A stretch of DNA of 64,000 nucleotides from Bryobacterales bacterium (GCA_026713545.1 JAPOOG010000045.1:29316-93315), one strand, 5' to 3'. Positions 28,170 through 37,043 are shown, numbered from the stretch's first letter. Numbers and translations are program-made. Notes: generated from the letters alone by a model not told the origin.

Positions 28170-28478
28170 ATGAGTGCCAGTAGCACTACTGAAGTCAGCA
28201 TCTTCGGTCAGACCTATTACATTCAGGCTGGCGGGGACGAAGATCAAGCCCGCCAAGCGGCCAATCTCGTGGACAAGAAGATGAACCTGATCGCCTCTCA
28301 AGTCCTTACCTCCGATCGATTCCGCGTGGCAGTCCTCGCGGCTCTGCACTTGGCGGATGAATTCCTCACTGTGCAGAATCGCTTGGTCGGTCTCGAACAA
28401 GGGGTTGCGGCGAAGAGCGATAGGCTCACGGTGCTCTTGGACGAGCTCGACAAGGCTGACGAGGCAGCGTCCGGTTAA
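28170..28478 (+). CDS. zapA: Cell division protein ZapA
   Basis: 102 aa. The N-terminal globular part (VSIFGQTYYIQAGGDEDQAR, AANLVDKKMNLI) is the ZapA signature, followed by FRVAVLAALHLADEF and a C-terminal coiled-coil dimerisation helix. ZapA bundles FtsZ filaments at the division site. It is preceded by the ZapB-like gene and followed by ymdB after 93 bp. In several phyla the 6S RNA gene lies next to zapA; I looked in the short gap and could not see it. Confidence 0.92.
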   Translation: MSASSTTEVSIFGQTYYIQAGGDEDQARQAANLVDKKMNLIASQVLTSDRFRVAVLAALHLADEFLTVQNRLVGLEQGVAAKSDRLTVLLDELDKADEAASG

Positions 28479-28571
28479 CCTGCTCCGGTGAGGCGCCGTA
28501 TCCATCAATGTGCTCGCCGGGTATGGCTCAAAGCGGCCTTCCGGTAGCCATCGGATTGCTCCCTATGCATT

Positions 28572-29348
28572 ATGAAAATCCTCTTTATCGGAGATATCGT
28601 GGGCAAGCCCGGGCGCCGTGTCGTAAAGGAGCGCACTGCCGACCTCGCTCAGCGGGAAGACATCGACCTCGTCATCGCCAACTGTGAAAACAGCGCTGCG
28701 GGCTTCGGCGTCACGCCTCCGTTGGCTGACGAATTGCTCCACGCCGGCATCGATGTCCTCACGAGTGGCAATCACATTTGGGACAAGCGCGAGATTATCA
28801 GCTATCTCGATTCTGAACCGCGCATTCTGCGTCCTGCTAACTACCCCGTAGGAGCGGCAGGACACGGAGTCTATGTCGGCACAACGGCTCGAGGCGTCCG
28901 CTACGCCGTTCTGAATCTGCAAGGGAGAGTTTACTTGCCTTACATCGACTGCCCGTTTCGCAAAGCCGACGCTCTGTTGCAGTCGATTGAACCGGAAGTG
29001 AAAGTCCGCGTCGTCGATTTTCATGCCGAGGTCACAAGCGAGAAGATCGCCTTCGGCTGGTACCTCGACGGACGTGTTGCGGCGGTGATCGGCACTCATA
29101 CGCATGTGCCCACGGCTGACGAGCGTGTCCTGCCGCAAGGCACGGCTTACTTGACGGACGTCGGAATGACAGGTCCTTACAACTCCGTTATCGGTATGGA
29201 AAAGGAAGCCTCAATCGCCCGCTTCCTCAGTGCGCTCCCTAGACGTTTCGAACCGGCGCGCGGCGACGTTCGCTTTTCTTCTGCCATCATCGACGTGGAC
29301 GAAACCAGTGGCACGGCACGGTCGATCGAACGAAGAGTTCTGAGATAG
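28572..29348 (+). CDS. ymdB: YmdB-family metallophosphoesterase
   Basis: 258 aa, full length for TIGR00282-type proteins. Metal-binding motifs: FIGDIVGKPGRR (Asp), NCENSAAGFG (Asn/Glu), SGNHIWDKRE (Asn-His), VDFHAEVTSEK (His), and GTHTHVPTADE (His-x-His). In Bacillus the homologue is a 2',3'-cyclic nucleotide phosphodiesterase affecting biofilm gene expression; the role elsewhere is unknown. The conserved linkage zapA to ymdB is common, usually with an RNase Y gene between them, which is missing here. Confidence 0.95.
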   Translation: MKILFIGDIVGKPGRRVVKERTADLAQREDIDLVIANCENSAAGFGVTPPLADELLHAGIDVLTSGNHIWDKREIISYLDSEPRILRPANYPVGAAGHGVYVGTTARGVRYAVLNLQGRVYLPYIDCPFRKADALLQSIEPEVKVRVVDFHAEVTSEKIAFGWYLDGRVAAVIGTHTHVPTADERVLPQGTAYLTDVGMTGPYNSVIGMEKEASIARFLSALPRRFEPARGDVRFSSAIIDVDETSGTARSIERRVLR

Positions 29349-29370
29349 GATCGACAGGTACCCAGCCATA

Positions 29371-29847
29371 TCAATCCAGCCATGCGGCTGAACCACGTGC
29401 CGCGATGTCCGCATCCTTCTCCGATAATCCCACCACTCCCATAACCCAACGCCCCTTCTGTAACACGAGCACGTCGTCATTCCCGTCCTTGCCGAAGTAT
29501 CCACCCATGTGGGCCAGGTATTTCGGTTCTGTCATTGCTGCCCGGTAGTCATTCAGCAGCAATGCCGCTGCCGTGGCGGAGTCCGCTTGTACGAGAAACT
29601 GTCGCCACTTCTTGCCGTTGCGTTCATAAAAGGCCAGGTTGCCCCCGGGCAGGAACTCTTTCCCCTGTATCTGATCGTCGATGATTTCGACGCGGATGCG
29701 ATCTTGCGAGGGGAAACGCCGTGTCTCGTCTCGCGGCTTCTGAACGGGATGCGACGCGTTGTCCATCTTCGGTTTCTTTGGCGCCTCGCTTGGGATGTCG
29801 CAGGCCGCAAAAAGGACAACCAACGCCGCTAGAGCCGGCTTTCGCAT
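29371..29847 (-). CDS. Small lipoprotein of unknown function
   Basis: 158 aa. The signal peptide MRKPALAALVVLF ends in the lipobox FAAC, so the mature protein is lipid-anchored. A charged linker (PKKPKMDNASHPVQKPRD) leads to a compact domain of about 100 residues with RVEIIDDQIQGKEFLPGGNL, FLVQADSATAAALLLND and YFGKDGNDDVLVLQKGRW. Such a domain looks like a protein that measures or binds something at the outer face, but I do not recognise the family. It overlaps the end of the MOSC gene by 19 bp and is convergent with ymdB. Confidence 0.75.
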   Translation of the reverse strand: MRKPALAALVVLFAACDIPSEAPKKPKMDNASHPVQKPRDETRRFPSQDRIRVEIIDDQIQGKEFLPGGNLAFYERNGKKWRQFLVQADSATAAALLLNDYRAAMTEPKYLAHMGGYFGKDGNDDVLVLQKGRWVMGVVGLSEKDADIAARGSAAWLD

Positions 29848-30296
29848 GGTTCTTCCTCCGCATGCTCTACAAGTTCGACCGATGTTCCGATGGAAACAAC
29901 TCCGCCTTCGACAACCTTCCCATAGACGCCCCCTCGACAGTCCGGCGAAAGCGCTTCTTGCAAACCCGCCGCCGCGTCGTCCATCAATCGGCAGGGCCGC
30001 GTCTCGCCCATCACGTGGATCATCACGTCGCCCAAACGCAGCCGACCTCCGATGGACTTTGAGAGCGAAAGTCTTTCGACGACCACGTTCGCCCGACGCG
30101 TTCCGCCGCTCAGTTTATGCCCAAGATCGTGGCAGGCAGCGCGCCACTTCTCCTCCTCGATAAGGGTCACTTGGCGGTTTCCGCCTCCGGCATGGTCGCC
30201 TTTCAGCCCCTTGCCGACAATGGCTTCCGCCGATTCGACCGAGCGAACCGCGGTACGTGCTGAAGGTCTCAGATAAATTCCAATGATTCTCCCCAT
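29829..30296 (-). CDS. MOSC domain protein
   Basis: 155 aa from the ATG at 30296 (MGRIIGIYLRPSARTAVRSV). The beta-strand-rich MOSC fold has GLKGDHAGGGNRQVTLIEEE at its start, RRANVVVERL, then LRLGDVMIHVMGETRPCRLM with the conserved Cys, and the terminal GGVYGKVVEGGVVSIGTSVEL. The Cys in TRPCRLM is the persulfide/molybdenum-sulfur transfer residue of the family. Stand-alone MOSC proteins of this size are mostly uncharacterised but may deliver or detoxify sulfur on molybdenum cofactor. Overlaps the downstream lipoprotein gene, indicating an operon. Confidence 0.9.
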   Translation of the reverse strand: MGRIIGIYLRPSARTAVRSVESAEAIVGKGLKGDHAGGGNRQVTLIEEEKWRAACHDLGHKLSGGTRRANVVVERLSLSKSIGGRLRLGDVMIHVMGETRPCRLMDDAAAGLQEALSPDCRGGVYGKVVEGGVVSIGTSVELVEHAEEEPCESRL

Positions 30297-30369
30297 CGTT
30301 TTTGTGCCCTCAAGAACTCTATGCTGATCGTAACTCCGATGCTGCCTCGATGATCGGGACCATTCCACG

Positions 30370-30537
30370 CTATTCCCCGACGCAGTGCAACATGTGCTGC
30401 CAGAACTCTTCGCCCTCGATCGACTGCTCGGTTTTGCCGAAACCACCCTCCTCGTAGCGGGTAACGGCGACCATCTCGATCTTCGCGCCGCAATCACAAA
30501 TGATGACGTGTTTGAAACGCTTTTCCTGCAGTGCCAA
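30370..30537 (-). CDS. 55-aa small protein with paired cysteines
   Basis: A TTG start at 30537 preceded by AGGAGG at 10-base spacing. The product begins MALQEKRFKHVIICDCGAKI, continues EMVAVTRYEEGGFGK and ends EEFWQHMLHCVGE. CDCG near residue 14 and HMLHC near the end could bind zinc. The charge pattern, aromatic residues and good ribosome site favour a real gene. It lies 73 bp upstream of the MOSC gene on the same strand. The family is unknown to me. Confidence 0.6.
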   Translation of the reverse strand: MALQEKRFKHVIICDCGAKIEMVAVTRYEEGGFGKTEQSIEGEEFWQHMLHCVGE

Positions 30538-30710
30538 AATTCTATTTCCTCCTGTTGGTTGCCGTGGTCGAGTTGAACCTCAACTCAAAGTGCCGTGTAC
30601 TTCTAAGGTGTCTTTCACTTCATTTCCTGCGGCTGTGACATCAGCAACTTGCTGACGCTTTCCAATGAAAAAAGCTGACTGCCGCCAGAGCGCACCTCAA
30701 CTTCTCACCT

Positions 30711-31616
30711 CTATGGGTGCAGCGCTGCCACACCATCTTGCAACTTGTGTAGAGCCGTCACCTCTTCTTGCGAAAGCGCACGGTCGAACAGTGCCGCCTC
30801 ATCGAAAAGGCCCACGTAATTCATCCCAATGCGAAATGCCGCCTTCTGCATATCCCACGTGAAAGCCTCGTCAATGCCTTCTGATGAGCCCTGCAACTGT
30901 CCGTCGAGATACAGCTTCGCGACGCCCGCGCCCGTTCCAAGGTCGGAATAGGTGGCCACCACTTGCGTCCACTTGCCTTGCTCGAAAGGATGCTGCGAGA
31001 CCACGACCAAACGGTTCAGGAAATCGGGGTTGTCGTTCGGTTGGAGTTCTTCGGGGTTCCACGCCTTCAGATCGCCAAAAATCCCTAACCGGAAGTGCCG
31101 TGGCGTGTCGTCTCTTGTAAAGTCCACCCAAACCGCGCTGTCATTGTAGGCCGAATCGGTAATTTGAATCGGGTCGCAGTAGCCCGGTTCCAGGTCCTCG
31201 TCGGGATTCAGGTTGAGCCAGAACGAAACCGACCCGGTCCAGTTCCCTTCCGTAAAGCTCACGTTGTCTTCACCTCGATAGAAGATCGCGTGAACATTCT
31301 TTTTATTGAACTTGAGCGCATAACCGAAACGGCCGCCTTCGACGATCTCCACATCCGGATTGCCGATGCCCGGCAGCGCTTTGTCTTGCTCGTCATAGCT
31401 CGGCGCGGTGTAGATGCGCCGGTCTCCATTGGCGAAAGCCGCGTCCGGCCCATCGTCGAAGGACGCGTGGAAGGTGAGGGCCTGCTTCAATGCGTCGACA
31501 GCCGATGAAGCTGTCATTGAGGATTCTGAAGCGCTTTCAGCTTCCTCTGTCGGCGAACAACCGATCAAGACCAGAACAGCAGCCACTGACGGAATTGCTA
31601 ACCTTCTCCATCCCAT
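30711..31616 (-). CDS. LamG-domain lipoprotein
   Basis: 301 aa from the ATG at 31616, preceded by GAGGAGG. The signal peptide ends in the lipobox LIGC (RRLAIPSVAAVLVLIGCSP). After a Ser/Glu-rich spacer comes a concanavalin/LamG-like jelly roll: LTFHASFDDG, GRFGYALKFN, FTEGNWTGSVSFWLNLN, KWTQVVATYSD and GLFDEAALFDRALSQEEV are characteristic strands. Such domains in the phylum bind glycans or sit in cell-surface enzymes. No catalytic domain is attached, so a binding role is likely. The gene is alone. Confidence 0.88.
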   Translation of the reverse strand: MGWRRLAIPSVAAVLVLIGCSPTEEAESASESSMTASSAVDALKQALTFHASFDDGPDAAFANGDRRIYTAPSYDEQDKALPGIGNPDVEIVEGGRFGYALKFNKKNVHAIFYRGEDNVSFTEGNWTGSVSFWLNLNPDEDLEPGYCDPIQITDSAYNDSAVWVDFTRDDTPRHFRLGIFGDLKAWNPEELQPNDNPDFLNRLVVVSQHPFEQGKWTQVVATYSDLGTGAGVAKLYLDGQLQGSSEGIDEAFTWDMQKAAFRIGMNYVGLFDEAALFDRALSQEEVTALHKLQDGVAALHP

Positions 31617-31829
31617 GCTCCGCCTCCTCAAGCGCAATATACGCCAAGCAACCGATCAGTGTAACGCGGACGTCACGAAGTCGGAGAAGCCCGAATACGG
31701 AACTGTCTCATTCAAAGCGGTCCGTAAGCAGGTACTACGCCAACAGAGCTGCGAACCGACCCTTGGGGGTACATCATGGAGTGTCAACAATAGTGGTTCC
31801 GTCCGGCATCACCCTTGACAATGTGCCAG

Positions 31830-34310
31830 CTAGAACTCGAACGCCAGACCAACAGTGCCCCAAATGCCTGCTGAACGGAACCCGTTCTCGAAATACTCCC
31901 GGTCAAATACGTTTTCGATCTTGCCGAAGACTCTCAAACTCCGTCGGTCCGTAAGCGGCCACTTGTAACTTGCCGTCACATCCGCTTTCATGGGCCCATC
32001 GAAGAGAAAAGCCCGTGTACCGAAAGACGTAAAGAACGGAGCAGGGAACTCCGACGCCGCAAAAAAGTCGAATGCGACATCTACCCTCTGGCCGAATCTT
32101 TGCAGCAAGTTCAACGTGAACATGTGGTCGGAGACGAGGAACCTCTTGAAGAAATCCCCCGTCGCCACCGAAGAAGTCGCCTCGTCGGCGTTCGTGTAGG
32201 TGTAGGAAGCTCGCAAGTCGGTTCCGCTGGACGGAGCAGCCGCCAGACTCACTTCCACTCCCCTCGTGAGCCCACCGCCCGAATTTCGGTATCCACCGAA
32301 GCGTCCGAATGGATCGGTTGCCGGGTTGATGCCGCCCGCGAAGTCGAAGATGATGACCTCTTGCAGGCGTGTATAGAAGTATGTGGCGCTCAAGCGGACC
32401 CGGTTTCCGGCGAGCCATTGATCCAGTCCCGCGTCAAACGCCACGGTCCGTTCCGGGCTGAGGCGCGGGTCGCCGAAGGGACTGAAGGAACCGAAAAAAA
32501 ATGACGCCCCGAACCGTTGAAACAGTGACGGAGCTTTGAAGGCGTTTCCTGCATGCGCACGCACTTTGGTCCCCGACTCCGAGAAATGATAGGCAACCGA
32601 CATGTCTCCGGTGTAGGCAGACTTAGGCGCGTTCAGTGAGAATCCGGCAAACGGTGATGCGCCTCCCGAAAATTCTGGCTCCGACACACGGATAGTCTGA
32701 ATACGCCCACCGAGAGAGAATTGCAATCGGCTGTCGAGCCAGCGGAATTGGTCCTGGGCAAAAACGGATTGGTGCCTCTGCTCACTCCTGATGCTCGTCT
32801 TCACTCGCAAAGACGGATCGGGGTTTTCGTCGGACGACGGCGAATCGTAAAGTTCCCGCTCGAACTCATACCCGAAAGAAAAGAGTTGGTGCCGGCCCTG
32901 TTCCCAGTCGGCCCGTACTTGCAGCGTATCGATGTTCGCATTGAAGGAGCTTGAATTGTTGAACATCGGTTCGAACCGGATACCTCCCGGTCCGTCTCTG
33001 TAGTTGCGGTTCGTCTCCAGCCCCTGATAGCCGATGCGGAACGAACCTCGAGTGCCGAGTTGCTGCGTGAATTGCACGGCGCCGACGAAGAACGAGGAAG
33101 AATGTCTGCTGTCCGGGTCGTTCAAGTCAGGAACGAACGTAGAGCTGCCGATCTGGAATGGTTGTCCTCTTTCCAGAAGACGTTGCTGATCGACCGGCAA
33201 GGGTATCGCTCGGGACAATCCGTTTGCTGGCAGGTTCACTTGTGCTTCAGAGGGTATGAATCCACTGTCGTTCAACTGCAGGAATCCGTCCGAAGCCATA
33301 ATGCGCCCGCTCAGGCTGGCCGACGGGCTCAGCACGTATTGCGCCGCTCCGTGTATGCCGGAGTTGCGGTGCGCATCTTGGCCGTCAATCCCGTTGGTCA
33401 CGTTCAGATGGGTAAGACCAGCGCTGAAGTTCAGCCTGTCTTCGAGCGCTCCTCCACCGAATCGCGCCAAGCCTCGCGTCATTCCAAGCCCGCCGCCTTC
33501 ACTCAGAATCTCGCCGTGAAGCCGTCCGCCGCCGTGGTCGGTGACGACGTTGATCGCTCCACCAGTCGATCCGGAACCATAGATCGTCGAGCCACTCCCA
33601 CGGAGCACCTCTACTCGATTCGTGCTCACCACCATCAGGTCATCCAGCAATGGTGATGCCGAGCCACCAATATCAGCGCCGTCGCGCAGCCGGAACCCAT
33701 CGAGCAGCACCGCTGTGTCTTCGGCCCGCATTCCCCGGATCTGAATCGCCGTTTGGCCACCCGGCCCTCTTTGCCGCCTCACGCGCAGCCCCGGGATCAG
33801 CCGCAGGCTCTCTGCCAGAGAGTACTCGTCACGCGCATCTATCTCTGCCCGATCTACCGTATCGAGTGCTTTGGACGTCTGCTCAACCGTCAGTGGCGTC
33901 GTTGAGGCGGTGATGATGACTTCTTCACGGAGTTGATCGAGCGGGAGGCTGATGTCGAGTGGGTCGGCATCCGAGCCTACAACGACTGAACGTGAAACCG
34001 CACGAAATGAGTCAGGGCCCGCCACTTCGACGATGTACTCACCTGGTGCAATCGCGCCGAATCGATACCTGCCCAGCCCGTCTGTTGAGGTTGAGAGCTG
34101 AAAGCTCCCATCGCGGGCATGGATTGAAACCGTTGCTTGAGCAATCGACGCTCCCGACGGATCGGTGACGATCCCTTGAAGAGATCGAGCTTCTTGTGCC
34201 AAAGCCGCCGACAGAGCTGTGAGCAAAAAGAAAACGCCTAGCGCGAAAAGAAAACGAATCCTACCCCGGCGGGATGTACCTCGCATCCCGCGGGCGTCCT
34301 GCATGGCCAT
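31830..34310 (-). CDS. TonB-dependent outer-membrane receptor, cobalamin-riboswitch controlled
   Basis: 826 aa. After a signal peptide comes a carboxypeptidase-like regulatory domain (SLQGIVTDPSGASIAQATVS) of about 90 residues, a typical addition in this phylum. The plug domain is recognised from ITASTTPLTVEQTSKALDTV, IRGMRAEDTAVLLDGFRLRD and VEVLRGSGSTIYGSGSTGGA. A 22-strand barrel follows, ending in the aromatic terminus GLAFEF. Because a cobalamin riboswitch sits directly upstream (34409-34593) the substrate is most probably B12 or a corrinoid, making it a BtuB analogue. No BtuC/D/F genes are near. A weak AAGG ribosome site precedes the start. Confidence 0.93.
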   Translation of the reverse strand: MAMQDARGMRGTSRRGRIRFLFALGVFFLLTALSAALAQEARSLQGIVTDPSGASIAQATVSIHARDGSFQLSTSTDGLGRYRFGAIAPGEYIVEVAGPDSFRAVSRSVVVGSDADPLDISLPLDQLREEVIITASTTPLTVEQTSKALDTVDRAEIDARDEYSLAESLRLIPGLRVRRQRGPGGQTAIQIRGMRAEDTAVLLDGFRLRDGADIGGSASPLLDDLMVVSTNRVEVLRGSGSTIYGSGSTGGAINVVTDHGGGRLHGEILSEGGGLGMTRGLARFGGGALEDRLNFSAGLTHLNVTNGIDGQDAHRNSGIHGAAQYVLSPSASLSGRIMASDGFLQLNDSGFIPSEAQVNLPANGLSRAIPLPVDQQRLLERGQPFQIGSSTFVPDLNDPDSRHSSSFFVGAVQFTQQLGTRGSFRIGYQGLETNRNYRDGPGGIRFEPMFNNSSSFNANIDTLQVRADWEQGRHQLFSFGYEFERELYDSPSSDENPDPSLRVKTSIRSEQRHQSVFAQDQFRWLDSRLQFSLGGRIQTIRVSEPEFSGGASPFAGFSLNAPKSAYTGDMSVAYHFSESGTKVRAHAGNAFKAPSLFQRFGASFFFGSFSPFGDPRLSPERTVAFDAGLDQWLAGNRVRLSATYFYTRLQEVIIFDFAGGINPATDPFGRFGGYRNSGGGLTRGVEVSLAAAPSSGTDLRASYTYTNADEATSSVATGDFFKRFLVSDHMFTLNLLQRFGQRVDVAFDFFAASEFPAPFFTSFGTRAFLFDGPMKADVTASYKWPLTDRRSLRVFGKIENVFDREYFENGFRSAGIWGTVGLAFEF

Positions 34311-34408
34311 GGAAGATACCTTTCTCCGCGCAGAAGAATGGTATCGGTGGTGTGAATGTTGTTCCTGAACCGATCATTCCGTCTCCTCGCGGAATCCGAA
34401 TCATGAAT

Positions 34409-34593
34409 GCTTGCAGGTAGGTCTCCTGGCTCGTGGGTCTAGAAGGCTCAAAACCTTCTGTGCGTGCGCCGACCTTCCCCAGCCGTAACCGGCCAAGTGG
34501 TGATTTAGCGACCGCTTCCCACTTACAGTGGCGGGACCGCGCCGGATTTCACACCGGACTTCCCTGTTACGCCCAAATGGGCACCTGCAAGCC
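34409..34593 (-). promoter_or_regulatory. Cobalamin riboswitch (AdoCbl-type)
   Basis: Read on the minus strand. P1 is formed by CTTGCAGGT at the 5' end and ACCTGCAAG at the 3' end. The core has AACAGGGAAGTCCGGTG, AAATCCGGCGCGGTCCCGCC and ACTGTAAGTGGGA, which is the conserved B12-box region, followed by CACCACTTGGCCGG and ACCCACGAGCCAGGAGACC. It lies 98 nt upstream of the TonB receptor start, in the right orientation, so binding of cobalamin should shut off receptor expression. The mechanism (terminator or ribosome-site masking) is not decided; no T-tract was seen in the spacer. Confidence 0.95.
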
Positions 34594-34812
34594 TGAAGCG
34601 CCGGAGTGGGGCAAACGAGTGCCTCACCCAGACTTGTTTGATGTTATCGGCCGGATTCATGTGTGTCAAGCGCGGGCGAGGGCCTGGATGCGTTCTACAC
34701 GGTGTCGGTGTTTGGAGGGAACCAGATTCGACCTGAGCAATGGCAGGATTGCAAGATGCGTCCAATCCACTTGAGGTACCGCAGATCGACAGGTTCGGGA
34801 TGTAACATTTTT

Positions 34813-35184
34813 GGGTCCGCCGGACGATAAGCCGGTTTCTGTGCCTTGGTGGACCAAGGTGGCAGCCATTCAACTAGGTCCGGCATTGCTACCGGACTCA
34901 TGCAACCTACCCGGGACTCGAACGCGACGGGACGCCGCTTGTCCCCTATTTGGTCTTGCTCCTCGTGGGGTTTACCCTGCCACCCGAATCGCTCCGGGCG
35001 CGGTGCGCTCTTACCGCACCATTTCACCCTTACCCGGCCGAAGCCCGGCGGTATGTTTCTGTGGCACTTTCCGTGAACCGCCTTTGAAAACGGCCCCCCG
35101 GCCGTTAGCCGGCACGATTCCCTTTGGAGACCGGACTTTCCTCCCCGCCGAAGACGACGCGGCGGCTGCCTGTCCGGCGGACCC
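34813..35184 (-). ncRNA. rnpB: RNase P RNA (bacterial type A)
   Basis: About 372 nt on the minus strand. The 5' end GGGTCCGCCGG pairs with the 3' end CCGGCGGACCC to form P1. Conserved elements in order: GGAGGAAAGTCCGG, AAGTGCCACAGAAACATACC, GGGTAAGGGTGAAATGGTGC, GGTAAGAGCGCACC, GAGCAAGACCAAATAGGGGA, GGGTAGGTTGCATGAG and the closing CACAGAAACCGGCTTATCG. These are the universal CR regions. It is the catalytic RNA that matures tRNA 5' ends. It lies between the riboswitch-controlled receptor and a divergent plus-strand gene. Ends are good to within a few bases. Confidence 0.97.
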
Positions 35185-35190
35185 ACCAAG

Positions 35191-35196
35191 ATTCTA
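35191..35196 (-). promoter_or_regulatory. -10 box of rnpB
   Basis: TAGAAT on the minus strand, 6 nt before the mapped RNA 5' end near 35184, matching TATAAT at five of six bases. No good -35 hexamer lies 16-18 bp further upstream. Confidence 0.45.
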
Positions 35197-35399
35197 TCAC
35201 CAGTACTTCCCCGAGTCCGCCGGATTTGAGCGCAACGGAGTGAATGGGAGATGGGCACAACAAAGTGGGTGGAGACCGGCAAGCCAAGCTGACGGATCGA
35301 AACGGGTGTGACTGCGAAGCTTGTGCCTGTGTGGCACCATAAAGGAACACCCTCCTGGCGTCACTCGCCTTCCCGCTTTCTCGTTCGACAAGTTTTTGC

Positions 35400-35792
35400 A
35401 TGGACACCCGTAAGAAGATCCTCACTCTTGAGGAAACACGGCAACGCATCCAATCGCTGTCTGCTGGAGGCCAGGTGATTGCCGTGGCTTATGGTTGGTT
35501 CGATATCATCCGTGCCGAGCACCCCGAGGCGCTGGCGCAAGTCAAGCAGGGATGTGATTCGTTGCTGGTCCTCGTTCGTCCCGATCGGGACGAACGCCCC
35601 ACGGTGCTCGATCAGTCGTCTCGGGTCCAGCTTGTCGCGGCGTTAGGCGTGGCGGACAGCGTGGTACTCTGTGACGAAGCTGAGCAGGAGGAGCTGCTCC
35701 AACTCCTCCCATCCGCCGGTTCGGTGGACGCAGAGAAGTCGGTTACCGGCAGCGTCGTTGATGATGTCTTACACCGACACGGGCGCAAGTAG
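35400..35792 (+). CDS. HldE/RfaE-C-like cytidylyltransferase, degenerate
   Basis: 130 aa, roughly one nucleotidyltransferase domain. It opens with TRKKILTLEETRQRIQSL and GGQVIAVAYGWFDIIRAEHP, which lines up with the HldE nucleotidyltransferase start (V-x-T-N-G-C-F-D-I-L-H-x-G-H). The catalytic H-x-G-H is changed to R-x-E-H and TNGCFD to AYGWFD. The middle SLLVLVRPDRDERPTVLDQSSR matches the conserved region before the second substrate loop. Such changes make normal ADP-heptose synthesis unlikely, so it may be a regulatory or altered-substrate relative. It overlaps the heptosyltransferase gene by 29 bp. Confidence 0.7.
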   Translation: MDTRKKILTLEETRQRIQSLSAGGQVIAVAYGWFDIIRAEHPEALAQVKQGCDSLLVLVRPDRDERPTVLDQSSRVQLVAALGVADSVVLCDEAEQEELLQLLPSAGSVDAEKSVTGSVVDDVLHRHGRK

Positions 35793-36888
35793 GAACGCAC
35801 CTCGCATCCTCATCGTTCGCCTGAGTTCGATGGGGGATGTGATTCACGCTCTCCCGGCGGCAGCCCATCTGAAGCGAACGATCCCGGGGATGGAGCTGAC
35901 GTGGGTCGTTCGTGAGCGTTGGAGCGCGTTGCTCATAGATAACCCTGGCGTTGACCGCGTTATCGTACTCCCGGTCGGGAAATCTCGTCGCGGTCCTTTC
36001 CGCTTTGCGACATTGCGGGAAGTGGCAGCGGCACGCAGACTGCTGCGCGAGCACCGCTTCGACGTCGCTGTCGACTTTCAAGGGCTGCTCAGATCCGCGG
36101 CAGTGACCTTCTTCAGCCGGGCCGATAAGGTGTTCGGCTTTCCGGGTAGCGAAATCCGTGAGCCCCTTGCAGCGGCTTTTTATTCAGAAAGTGTACCCAC
36201 AGACGCTGCCCACGTCGTCGACAAGAACCTGGATTTGGCGAGAGCCGTCGAGCAGAGTCTGCGATCAGGATGGGACGTTCGCACACTGGCGGTGGATGCG
36301 GCGGTCGAGTTCCCGCTGCCGCCCGGCAAGCCTGAGCCGTATCTGCCGGAAGGAGACTATGTCCTCGCAAGCCCATTCGCCGGTTGGAAAGCCAAGGAGT
36401 GGCCACCGGAATACTTCGCCGAGCTGGCAATGATTCTGTTCCGGGAAACCGGGATGCCGCTCGTAATCGACTGTGCGGCGTTTCAGCGGCATGAGGCGCA
36501 AGCAATTGTCGAACAGGCTCCGGCCGGCGCAGCTCTGTTGCATCCGTCGTCTGTTGAGGGCTTGATGGCAGCGACGCGGCGGGCGCGGGCTGTGGTTGGT
36601 GTCGACAGTGGTCCCCTGCACATTGCTGCGGCTCTTGGCCTTCCCGGAGTCGCGGTCTTCGGTCAGACTGATCCCACGCGTAACGGACCGTACGGTTCCA
36701 CCTTTCGCGTGCTCCGCGACTCCTCAGCGGTTACGAGCTATAAGCATGAGCAGCGGCCTGATCCCGTCATGCGGGCTATCAGCCCGAGCGATGTGTGGGA
36801 AGTACTCTCGCCCATGCTCCAACGGAACCGCTCCGCAGGAGAGGGGTCCGACGGCACGATCCCTATCAGCGGGAATGGATTTGCTTGA
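35764..36888 (+). CDS. Glycosyltransferase family 9 (LPS heptosyltransferase-like)
   Basis: 374 aa; start at ATG 35764 (or 35761), inside the previous gene. Hallmarks: ILIVRLSSMGDVIHALPAAA at the N-terminus, VDFQGLLRSA in the first Rossmann domain, SPFAGWKAKEWP for the donor phosphate loop, and VVGVDSGPLHIAAALGLPGVAVFGQTD for the nucleotide-sugar site. It should transfer a heptose or related sugar to the LPS inner core on the cytoplasmic face. With the HldE-like gene it forms a small core-sugar operon. No lipid A genes are in the window. Confidence 0.92.
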   Translation: MSYTDTGASRNAPRILIVRLSSMGDVIHALPAAAHLKRTIPGMELTWVVRERWSALLIDNPGVDRVIVLPVGKSRRGPFRFATLREVAAARRLLREHRFDVAVDFQGLLRSAAVTFFSRADKVFGFPGSEIREPLAAAFYSESVPTDAAHVVDKNLDLARAVEQSLRSGWDVRTLAVDAAVEFPLPPGKPEPYLPEGDYVLASPFAGWKAKEWPPEYFAELAMILFRETGMPLVIDCAAFQRHEAQAIVEQAPAGAALLHPSSVEGLMAATRRARAVVGVDSGPLHIAAALGLPGVAVFGQTDPTRNGPYGSTFRVLRDSSAVTSYKHEQRPDPVMRAISPSDVWEVLSPMLQRNRSAGEGSDGTIPISGNGFA

Positions 36889-37043
36889 GGACAGTCCGAG
36901 GCGTGCGGGTCACTTCATCGCCGGGCACTCTTCAGTCACGGCGCATCGAGTTCCTGAAAGGGCTCATCGGTTGGCCATTGCCGGTCGAGGCACATTAGTC
37001 GACCCCGACCGGATTGCGCAAAGGTTCTACGATAGAGAGGACC

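Noticed and set aside
28479..28571. 6S RNA between zapA and ymdB
   Set aside because: The gap is only 93 bp, too short for a 6S RNA, and I see no closing stem with the central bubble.
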